Source of the DNA: JANNPJ01 sp965200525
Lineage (GTDB): Bacteria > Actinomycetota > Actinomycetes > Actinomycetales > Kineosporiaceae
Length of the DNA stretch: 64,000 nt
Direction of reading: 5' to 3'
Assembly (NCBI GenBank): GCA_965200525.1
Contig: OZ241368.1
Span: 7,006,001-7,070,000 of the forward strand
The notes below the pieces were generated by a model. That model had not been told where the DNA came from. It saw nothing but the letters and a program-made list of their open reading frames with translations, and searched no databases. The translations under genes were made by a program, and so were the position numbers. This document shows positions 55,187-64,000 of this stretch, piece after piece. The first letter of the stretch is position 1. Each line of letters starts with the position of its first letter.

Positions 55187-55313
55187 GTCGTGATTCGACC
55201 TGACCGCCGGGGTGCGGAGCAAGCCGCCACGGCCGCGATATCGGCCGTTCGACCGCTGCCGGTCCGGCGATTCGTTACTCGCGAGGACCGCCCTCTGATG
55301 ACACCGTGTATAT
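55187..55313. promoter_or_regulatory. Divergent region hutH / CopC-like gene
   Basis: The 127-bp region is between divergent starts. A TATATA run lies directly before the ATG at 55314. No clear ribosome site is visible for this ATG, so a leaderless start or a later start is possible. No operator was recognised. Confidence 0.35.
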
Positions 55314-56054
55314 ATGTCACGCCGGTGGGTAACTAGATTAGATCTGAAGGCGCTCGCCCTGCGGGTGAGCGCGGTCGCGGCGGCGGCCGGCCTGGCCCTG
55401 CTCGGCAGCGCCGGCCTGGCCTCGGCGGCGGCGAAGAACCCTCAGCCGATCGGGTTCAGCCCGATGAGCGTGGCCATGACGGTCCCCCGGGCGGTGTCGG
55501 TCACGTTCGCCGCGCCGGTGAAGGCCGGCGGGGCCAGCCTCACCGTGATCGCCGAGAACGGCGACGACATCGGCCGGGGGAAGGTCCGCACCGGCGGCAA
55601 GGCCCTGACCCGGAACGTGTCGGCGAAGGCGGCCCGCGGGCACTACCGGCTGGTGTGGAAGGCCGTGCTCAAGAACGGCCAGAAGGTGCACGGCAGCCAC
55701 GAGTTCGTCCTCAACATTCCGGCCCCGGCCAGCGGCCCGGCCGGCCAGCCGATCCCGTCCGACTCGCCGTCCCCCTCCGAGGTCGTCGCCACCCCCGATC
55801 CCACCCCGAGCCCCCGGGCCACCCCGACGCCGTCCAGCTCGGCCAGCTCACCCAGCCCCCAGGGCACGCTCACCCCTTCGGTCCGGCCGGGCACCACCCT
55901 GGCCGCCGCCGCCCCGGGCGACTCCCACTCCGGTGACCACGACGGCGGGGTCTCCAGCGGCTTCACCGTGATCCCGCTGGCCGTCGGCGCGGTGCTGGTG
56001 ATCGTGGCCGGCCTGATCGCCCGGTTCAACCGGCCGGGGGCCCAGGCCCGCTGA
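55314..56054 (+). CDS. CopC-like exported protein with C-terminal anchor
   Basis: This 246-residue protein has a signal peptide (about 12-38, AVAAAAGLALLGSAGLASA) and a CopC/YobA-type beta domain (about 40-140) with GFSPMSVAMTVPRAVSVTFAAPVKAGG and YRLVWKAVLKNGQKVHGSHEF. A Pro/Ser/Thr-rich spacer (about 142-200) and a final membrane helix (GFTVIPLAVGAVLVIVAGLI) follow. Unlike the CopC at 49.1 kb, the first mature residue is not His (A-A-K-N-P-Q instead), so copper binding at the N-terminal site is unlikely. It is a lone gene convergent with the UvrA-like gene. Confidence 0.72.
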   Translation: MSRRWVTRLDLKALALRVSAVAAAAGLALLGSAGLASAAAKNPQPIGFSPMSVAMTVPRAVSVTFAAPVKAGGASLTVIAENGDDIGRGKVRTGGKALTRNVSAKAARGHYRLVWKAVLKNGQKVHGSHEFVLNIPAPASGPAGQPIPSDSPSPSEVVATPDPTPSPRATPTPSSSASSPSPQGTLTPSVRPGTTLAAAAPGDSHSGDHDGGVSSGFTVIPLAVGAVLVIVAGLIARFNRPGAQAR

Positions 56055-56084
56055 ACGGCCCGCTCGTTCGTCGGCCGCCGGCCC

Positions 56085-58442
<2,358 letters not shown>

Positions 58443-58467
58443 CGGGTCTCCATCGGTTGCTCGGGCG

Positions 58468-58920
58468 TCAGGCCAACCAGCGGCCGTCGGCCATGATCTC
58501 GCGCTCGGGCTGTTCGTTCACTTCACGCCAGGCCTGGATCCGGCGCGGGCGGACCCGGAACCAAAGGTGGTCGGTGCCGGGCAGGCGCGGGTCGAATCCG
58601 GCATGGGCCACGAACTGCTCAGCCTGCCGGGGGCCCAGCGCATCCATCGCCAGGACGTCGACCTCCCCCTCGATCAGGCAGACGTCGCGGGTCTGACCCA
58701 CGGCCAGTCGAACGGTTCCGGAGGCACTCAGGTTCCTGCCGGTGGGACTGCGCGCCGAGGTGGCCATCAGCAGCACCGCACCGTCCCAGTGAAAGGACAG
58801 CGGCACCAGGTACGGCGCGCCGTTCCCCGAGGCCGTGGCCACCCAGACGTCGAACTCGCGGGCCAGCAGGCGCTCGGTGTCAGCCCGGCGCGCGGCCCGC
58901 GAACGGGGCTCGGCGAGCAC
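58468..58920 (-). CDS. PNPOx-like (flavin/F420 split-barrel) protein
   Basis: The GTG start at 58920 gives 150 residues. A split-barrel pattern is visible: WVATASGNGAPYLVPLSFHWDG, LLMATSARSPTGRNLSASGTVRLAVG, then VCLIEGEVDVLAMDAL and a final WFRVRPRRIQAWRE. This is the layout of pyridoxamine-phosphate-oxidase-like proteins that bind FMN or F420, common in actinobacteria. It lies 8 bp downstream of the VOC gene in the same direction, part of an operon XRE-AraC-VOC-PNPOx. Substrate unknown. Confidence 0.78.
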   Translation of the reverse strand: MLAEPRSRAARRADTERLLAREFDVWVATASGNGAPYLVPLSFHWDGAVLLMATSARSPTGRNLSASGTVRLAVGQTRDVCLIEGEVDVLAMDALGPRQAEQFVAHAGFDPRLPGTDHLWFRVRPRRIQAWREVNEQPEREIMADGRWLA

Positions 58921-58928
58921 GGGATCGT

Positions 58929-59339
58929 TCAGCCCAGCTCCTGGACCCGGATCATGTTGCCGGCGGGGTCGCGCACGGCGCAGTCGCGGACCCCGTAGGG
59001 CTGCACGGTCGGCTCCTGGACCACCTCGACGTCACTGGCCTGGAGCTTCTCGAAGGTACCGTCCAGGTCCTTGGTGGCCAGCAGAAGCGAGGCGTAGGTG
59101 CCCTTGGCCATCATCTCGGCGATGGTCCGGCGCTCCTCGTCGGTCAGGCCGGGGTTGGCGGCCGGCGGGTGCAGCACGATCGAGGTGCCGGGCTGGCCGA
59201 CCGGGCCGACCGTGATCCAGCGCATCTTGCCCTGGCCGACGTCGTTGCGAACCTCGAACCCGAGGACGTCGCGGTAAAAGGCCAGCGCGGCGTCGGGATC
59301 ATCGAGCGGGAGGAAGCTTGCGTTGATCGTGATGTCCAT
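58929..59339 (-). CDS. VOC/glyoxalase-fold protein
   Basis: A 136-residue protein with two beta-alpha-beta-beta-beta units: MDITINASFLPLDDPDAALA and FYRDVLGFEVRNDVG in the first, ASLLLATKDLDGTFEKLQA and VRDPAGNMIRVQEL in the second, the D-P-x-G-N end being typical. Members are glyoxalases, dioxygenases or binding proteins for antibiotics. A Glu in the last strand (VQELG) and His in LHPPAAN could bind metal. It lies 5 bp downstream of the AraC gene, so it is the presumed target of that regulator. Confidence 0.85.
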   Translation of the reverse strand: MDITINASFLPLDDPDAALAFYRDVLGFEVRNDVGQGKMRWITVGPVGQPGTSIVLHPPAANPGLTDEERRTIAEMMAKGTYASLLLATKDLDGTFEKLQASDVEVVQEPTVQPYGVRDCAVRDPAGNMIRVQELG

Positions 59340-59344
59340 GACGA

Positions 59345-59794
<450 letters not shown>

Positions 59795-59798
59795 CCGT

Positions 59799-60665
59799 TC
59801 AGGGTGCCACATCGGTACCAGGATCGGCACCGGAACCGGCACCGCCCAGACGTCGCAATCGGTCTCGGGTCGACTCGTCCACCGGCGTGTAGATCACCAC
59901 ATTCAGGTCTTTGTGGTCCGCCGGGGCCAGCCGGTGGTGCTCGAACTCCAGCACGCCCTCAGGCGTGCGGAACGAACGCCGCCGGGAGGCAAACCCTTCC
60001 ACCCCATGATCGTTCCAGCCGGCCCGGAACCGCGGGCTGTGCTCGCTGAGCCGGGCGATCAGGGCCCTGACCGCCGGCGAGCCGAGCCGGCCGGCCGTCT
60101 CGGCGTGGAACTCGGCCAGGAAGTGGCCGCTGGTCACTTCCCAGTCGGGCAGCAGGTCGCGCACGAACGGGTCGGTGAACACCAGCCAGAGCAGGTTTCG
60201 ATCGACCTCGTCGGCCGTGGCCACCCCGGGATACAGGGCCTGGTAGGCCCGGTTCCAGCCGACGATGGCCCAGTCGTGGGCGATCGCGTAGGCGGGCATG
60301 GCGTCCAGCCCGTCCATCAGCCGCTGCACGTGATCGGGTGCGCGCGGGCTCAGGGCCGGGGACGCCGGGGCGGGGCTGTAGCCGGCCAGCGAGAGCAGGT
60401 AACCGTGTTCGGCCGTGGTGAGGGCGAAGGTGCCGGCCAGGGCGTCGAGCACCGGCCGGGACGGCGTGACGTCGCGGCCCTGCTCCAGCCAGGTGTACCA
60501 GGTGATGCTGACCCCGGACAGGGCCGCGACCTCCTCGCGGCGCAACCCTTCGATCCGGCGCCGGCCGACCTCGGGCAGGGCGAGCGAGGCCCGGTCGACC
60601 TGGGCCCGCCGGGCCCGCAGAAAGGCCCCCAACTCGGCCCGCCGGGCCTGATCCGTGGTCACCAC
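59799..60665 (-). CDS. XRE helix-turn-helix regulator with MmyB-type ligand domain
   Basis: The 288-residue protein has an N-terminal XRE domain (GRRRIEGLRREEVAALSGVS, then WYTWLEQGRDVTPSRPVLDALA) and a C-terminal MmyB-like domain from about 105 (AYAIAHDWAIVGWNRAYQAL, DLLPDWEVTSGHFLAEF), which in the family binds fatty-acid-like ligands. It is divergent from ilvD. A perfect palindrome lies 10 bp upstream of its start, probably for autoregulation. It leads the AraC-VOC-PNPOx operon. Confidence 0.9.
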   Translation of the reverse strand: MVTTDQARRAELGAFLRARRAQVDRASLALPEVGRRRIEGLRREEVAALSGVSITWYTWLEQGRDVTPSRPVLDALAGTFALTTAEHGYLLSLAGYSPAPASPALSPRAPDHVQRLMDGLDAMPAYAIAHDWAIVGWNRAYQALYPGVATADEVDRNLLWLVFTDPFVRDLLPDWEVTSGHFLAEFHAETAGRLGSPAVRALIARLSEHSPRFRAGWNDHGVEGFASRRRSFRTPEGVLEFEHHRLAPADHKDLNVVIYTPVDESTRDRLRRLGGAGSGADPGTDVAP

Positions 60666-60674
60666 GACCGCAAT

Positions 60675-60695
60675 GCTAGTAGTGCCACTACTAGC
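60675..60695. promoter_or_regulatory. Perfect 21-bp palindrome upstream of the XRE gene (operator)
   Basis: Ten-base arms GCTAGTAGTG and CACTACTAGC with a single central C. The site lies between the divergent XRE and ilvD starts, close to the XRE start, as expected for autoregulation. It is AT-richer than the surroundings. The match of the two arms is perfect. Confidence 0.75.
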
Positions 60696-60742
60696 AACAC
60701 CGCCGTCTTCCTGTCCTGATCGGCAGACCCGACGATCAGTGC

Positions 60743-62578
60743 ATGCCCGCTCTGAGATCCCGAACCGTCACCCACGGCCGCAACATGGCCGGCGCCCGCG
60801 CCCTGATGCGCGCCTCCGGCGTGGCCGCGGCCGACATCGGCAAGCCGATCGTCGCGATCGCCAACTCCTTCACCGAGTTCGTGCCCGGCCACACCCACCT
60901 GCAGCCGGTCGGGCGGATCATCAGCGAGGCGGTCGCCGCCGCCGGGGCGGTGGCCCGAGAGTTCAACACCATCGCCGTGGACGACGGCATCGCGATGGGC
61001 CACGGCGGGATGCTCTACTCGCTGCCCTCGCGCGACCTGATCGCCGACTCGATCGAGTACATGGTCCAGGCCCACTGCGCCGACGCCCTGATCTGCGTGT
61101 CCAACTGCGACAAGATCACCCCCGGGATGCTGATGGCCGCGCTACGGCTGAACATCCCGACCGTCTTCGTCTCCGGCGGGCCGATGGAGGGCGGCACGGC
61201 CACCCTGGTCGACGGCACCGTGCGCCCGGGCCTGAATCTGATCAGCGCGATCACGGCGGCGGTGGCCGACGACGTCTCAGAGGCCGACCTGGCCCGGCTG
61301 GAAGAGAACGCCTGCCCAACCTGCGGCTCCTGCTCGGGCATGTTCACCGCCAACTCGATGAACTGCCTGACCGAGGCGATCGGCCTGGCACTGCCCGGCA
61401 ACGGCACCGTGCTGGCCACCCACACCGCCCGGAAAGCCCTGTACCAGAAGGCCGCCACCACCGTGGTCGAGCTGACCCGGCGCTACTACCAGGACGACGA
61501 CGAGTCGGTGCTGCCGCGAAACATCGCCGGGCGGGCGGCCTTCGAGAACGCGATGGCCCTGGACATCGCGATGGGGGGTTCGACCAACACCATCCTGCAC
61601 CTGCTGGCCGCCGCCCACGAGGCCGAGCTCGACTACACCCTGGCCGACATCGACGCGCTCTCGCACCGGGTGCCGGTGCTGTGCAAGGTCGCCCCCAACG
61701 GGCCCTACCTGGTCGAGGACGTGCACCGGGCCGGCGGCGTGCCGGCCCTCCTGGGCGAGCTGCGCCGGGCCGGGTTGCTGCACCCGCAGGTGCGGGCCGT
61801 GCACGCCGGGTCGCTGGCCGAGTGGCTCGACGAGTGGGACCTGCGCGGCGGTTCGACCTCGCCCGAGGCGATCCAGCTGTGGCACGCCGCGCCTGGCGGC
61901 CGGCGCTCGGCCGAGGCGTTCTCCCAGTCCGAGCGCTGGGCCGACCTGGACACCGACGCGGCGGCCGGCTGCATCCGCGACGTCGCCCACGCCCACTCCC
62001 CCGACGGCGGCCTGGCCGTTCTGCGCGGCAACCTGGCCGTGGACGGCGCGGTGGTGAAGACGGCCGGCGTCGACGAGTCGATCTGGACATTCGAGGGGCC
62101 GGCCGTGGTCTGCGAGTCGCAGGACGAGGCGGTGGAGAAGATCCTGGCCCGCTCGGTGCGGCCCGGCGACGTCGTCGTGATCCGCTACGAGGGGCCGCGG
62201 GGCGGTCCGGGCATGCAGGAGATGCTCTACCCGACGTCGTTCCTCAAAGGCCGAGGCCTGGGCCGGTCCTGCGCGCTGGTCACCGACGGGCGCTTCTCCG
62301 GCGGCACGTCGGGCCTGTCGGTCGGGCACGCCTCGCCCGAGGCGGCCGCCGGCGGCACGATCGCCCTGGTCCGGGACGGGGACAGGATCCGGATCGACAT
62401 CCCGGCCCGTACCCTCGACCTGCTGGTGGACGGCGACGAGCTGGCCCGCCGCCGGGCCGCCCTCCACGGCCGGTACGCCCCGGCCGACCGCAAGCGCCCG
62501 GTGTCGACGGCGCTGCGGGCCTACGCGGCCCTGACCACCAGCGCCGACCAGGGCGCCGTCCGCCACGTTCCGGACTGA
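60743..62578 (+). CDS. ilvD: Dihydroxy-acid dehydratase
   Basis: A 611-residue IlvD of the long type. Fe-S and metal motifs are complete: NSFTEFVPGHTHLQ, ICVSNCDKITPGMLM with Cys, and ENACPTCGSCSGMFTANSMN with clustered Cys. The C-terminal GRFSGGTSGLSVGHASPEAA contains the conserved Ser of the active site. It converts 2,3-dihydroxy-3-methylvalerate or isovalerate to the keto acids of isoleucine and valine synthesis. It lies divergent from the XRE gene; the palindrome at 60675 is 48 bp upstream, so the regulator might affect it too. No ilv neighbours are present. Confidence 0.95.
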   Translation: MPALRSRTVTHGRNMAGARALMRASGVAAADIGKPIVAIANSFTEFVPGHTHLQPVGRIISEAVAAAGAVAREFNTIAVDDGIAMGHGGMLYSLPSRDLIADSIEYMVQAHCADALICVSNCDKITPGMLMAALRLNIPTVFVSGGPMEGGTATLVDGTVRPGLNLISAITAAVADDVSEADLARLEENACPTCGSCSGMFTANSMNCLTEAIGLALPGNGTVLATHTARKALYQKAATTVVELTRRYYQDDDESVLPRNIAGRAAFENAMALDIAMGGSTNTILHLLAAAHEAELDYTLADIDALSHRVPVLCKVAPNGPYLVEDVHRAGGVPALLGELRRAGLLHPQVRAVHAGSLAEWLDEWDLRGGSTSPEAIQLWHAAPGGRRSAEAFSQSERWADLDTDAAAGCIRDVAHAHSPDGGLAVLRGNLAVDGAVVKTAGVDESIWTFEGPAVVCESQDEAVEKILARSVRPGDVVVIRYEGPRGGPGMQEMLYPTSFLKGRGLGRSCALVTDGRFSGGTSGLSVGHASPEAAAGGTIALVRDGDRIRIDIPARTLDLLVDGDELARRRAALHGRYAPADRKRPVSTALRAYAALTTSADQGAVRHVPD

Positions 62579-62604
62579 AGCTCACCGCAGGCCGGAGCGC
62601 AGGC

Positions 62605-63807
62605 TCAGAACCCGGTGCCGGCGTAGGGAGCCCGGTCGGTCGCGAACAACTGCTCGGCCCGGCTCAGGGCCCCCTCGGTCAGCTCCCTGACCCGGCCGGC
62701 CGCCGCGAGGTGCCAGAAGGCGGTGCCCCCCAGGTACACCGCGGCCAGCGCCGACACCTCAAGGGCCAGATCGGCCGGCGCCGTCGTCGGCTCGGCGCCG
62801 GCGGCCGAGATCCGGTAGCGCCCGTCGTTGGCCGGCAGCAAAGCGTCGCCGACCTCGATCACCACCGCCTCCGAGCCGCGGTAGGTGCGCGCGGCCAGGG
62901 CCGCCAGGACGTCGACCAGGCGCAACCAGGTCTCGTCGAAGACGCCGGTGGTCCGCACCGCCCGCTCGTCCAGCACCAGCTTCTCGATCGAGTGGTCCAC
63001 CGGCATCTTGACCAGCTCGACCCGGTGGACCAGGTCGATCGAGAGCAGGAACCGGATCAGCCCGTGGTGAGCCGCGTCGGTGGCGGCGACCAGATCGACC
63101 ACCTGGATGGCCCGGTCGGTACTGGTGAACCAGGAGTCGGTGTCCTGCGGGTGGTAGCGCACGAAGCCGTCCTCGGCTCCGGGCTCGCCGTGCACGACCA
63201 CGTAGCTGGGGTTCTTGTCCTTGCCGATGAACTGCTGAACCTTCCACCACCCCGGCCAGCGCTGGATCGTGCCCGGCCGCTCGACCCCCTGATAGATCCG
63301 CTCCAGCAGGTCCCAGGAGGTGGCCGGATCGACGAACCGGAGCCGGCCGCCGGGTGCCACCCCCGGGCGCAGCCGGGCCCGGGTGGTGAGCAGGTCGACC
63401 GACGCGGCCGAACTGGCGACGCCGTAGCCGAACCGCTCGTAGATCACAGCCTCGCTGGCCCGCAGCGTGGCCACCACCTCCCCCCGCTCGGCGATCTGGG
63501 CGAGCTGGGCCCGCATCAGGGCCGCTCCCAGGCCCTGGCGGGTGTGGGTGGGCAGGACGCCGACATCGGTCACCGCCGCGTGCGAGACCCGCACCCCACC
63601 GGGCACGACCAGTTGGTTGCGGAACGAGGCGGCCGTGCCGACCATCTCGCCGTCCACGAAGACCCCGAGCTGGCCTCCGGGCTCGGTGAAGGGCGCCAGA
63701 TCGACATCGGGGGCCAGGCGCGGGATGTCGACGACCGAGGCCGAGAAGACCTCGAGGGCCTGGCGGACCTCGGCCGGATCGGTCAGGACGCGAAGATCGT
63801 GAGTCAC
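62605..63807 (-). CDS. Eis-like GNAT N-acetyltransferase
   Basis: The GTG at 63807 gives 400 residues (Eis about 402-408). The N-terminal GNAT domain has VSHAAVTDVGVLPTHTRQGLGAALMRAQL, with the acetyl-CoA loop R-Q-G-L-G-A, then a second GNAT-like half and a sterol-carrier-like C-terminal domain. The last residue is Phe, whose free carboxylate is the general base in Eis. YERFGYGVA has the catalytic-type Tyr. Eis enzymes acetylate aminoglycosides and other amines, or host and own proteins. It is convergent with ilvD. Confidence 0.88.
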   Translation of the reverse strand: MTHDLRVLTDPAEVRQALEVFSASVVDIPRLAPDVDLAPFTEPGGQLGVFVDGEMVGTAASFRNQLVVPGGVRVSHAAVTDVGVLPTHTRQGLGAALMRAQLAQIAERGEVVATLRASEAVIYERFGYGVASSAASVDLLTTRARLRPGVAPGGRLRFVDPATSWDLLERIYQGVERPGTIQRWPGWWKVQQFIGKDKNPSYVVVHGEPGAEDGFVRYHPQDTDSWFTSTDRAIQVVDLVAATDAAHHGLIRFLLSIDLVHRVELVKMPVDHSIEKLVLDERAVRTTGVFDETWLRLVDVLAALAARTYRGSEAVVIEVGDALLPANDGRYRISAAGAEPTTAPADLALEVSALAAVYLGGTAFWHLAAAGRVRELTEGALSRAEQLFATDRAPYAGTGF

Positions 63808-63892
63808 CCCCGGGACGCTATCCGAACGAGCGCACCCCGGCCGATCGGGCCTAGGTTTGGGCTCGATCGGCGTCAACGGGAGGGATCAGACC

Positions 63893-64000
63893 ATGAGATT
63901 CGGGGTGCTGGGCGTGCCGGTCAGCGTCGGGTCGCACCACGCCGGGCAGGAGAACGCCCCCGAGGCGGTCCGGGCCGCCGGTCTGATCGACCTGCTGCGG
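63893..64000 (+). CDS. Arginase/agmatinase-family protein, N-terminal fragment
   Basis: The ATG at 63893 follows a strong ribosome site (GGGAGGG). The 36 codons visible read MRFGVLGVPVSVGSHHAGQ and ENAPEAVRAAGLIDLLR, where the G-V-P-x-x-x-G-x-x-x-x-G-x-x-x-x-P-x-x-(L/V)-R-x-x-G pattern is the start of ureohydrolase-fold proteins. These hydrolyse guanidino compounds with Mn. The rest is outside the window, so the substrate is unknown. Confidence 0.65.
   Translation, partial: MRFGVLGVPVSVGSHHAGQENAPEAVRAAGLIDLLR

Overview
The window is a 64 kb piece of a very GC-rich chromosome (roughly 70% or more by eye) with GTG/TTG starts, tightly packed operons and long antisense shadow frames. The gene content (GlgE-pathway glycogen/trehalose genes, an Eis-like acetyltransferase, MmyB-type regulator, DUF3040 protein, CU044_5270-type protein beside an ECF sigma factor) points to an actinobacterium. 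Genus cannot be fixed from the sequence alone. A short run at the left edge (cysteine desulfurase start, etfA, etfB, then a GH57 branching enzyme and a GT4 glycosyltransferase) resembles in order the Mycobacterium tuberculosis Rv3025c to Rv3032 neighbourhood.

Layout. 0-6.5 kb: iscS-like start, etfBA, GH57 enzyme, glycosyltransferase, DUF885 protein. 6.7-12.9 kb: secreted sedolisin, hexapeptide acyltransferase, an unknown 402-residue protein and a second, divergent TreS-like GH13 protein. 12.9-14.5 kb: a TnpB-type insertion with lower GC and TTA codons. 14.5-18.7 kb: a one-polypeptide Hsp70-ATPase/transmembrane/GDPD fusion, then an ECF sigma factor translationally coupled to a CU044_5270-type protein, closed by a strong bidirectional terminator. 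18.7-21.4 kb: methyltransferase with a histone-H1-like tail, enoyl-CoA hydratase, YbjN-domain protein. 21.4-32.3 kb: storage-glucan block with glgX, glgP (opposite strand) and the operon glgE-treS-mak. The glgP/glgE divergent promoter region carries several dyads built on CGACAC/GTGTCG. No GH13 glgB follows; the GH57 enzyme at 2.2 kb is the only branching-enzyme candidate seen here. 32.3-35.5 kb: nucleotidyltransferase, two small membrane proteins, MocR-type regulator. 35.5-44.2 kb: three tandem paralogous exported proteins with FlgD-like C-terminal Ig domains, followed by a SnoaL-like/TM/OmpA fusion.

44.2-49.1 kb holds the most system-like cassette: a cytoplasmic S8 protease, an ECF sigma factor and a small two-part protein in one overlapping operon, divergent from a 930-residue TPR-CHAT (caspase-like) protein with an intact His/Cys dyad. 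This looks like a protease-linked sensing or effector system and is my first choice for an under-described system.

49.1-56.1 kb: CopC, YcnI and a membrane protein (copper-type cluster), a degenerate acyltransferase-3 protein with a long basic tail, histidine ammonia-lyase and a second CopC-like protein. 56.1-64 kb: UvrA-like ABC protein, PNPOx-like, VOC and AraC genes with an MmyB-type regulator that has a perfect 10-bp-arm palindrome in its promoter, then ilvD, an Eis-like acetyltransferase and the start of an arginase-family gene.

No rRNA, tRNA, CRISPR array or prophage was recognised. Family names come from motif reading only; no database search was possible.
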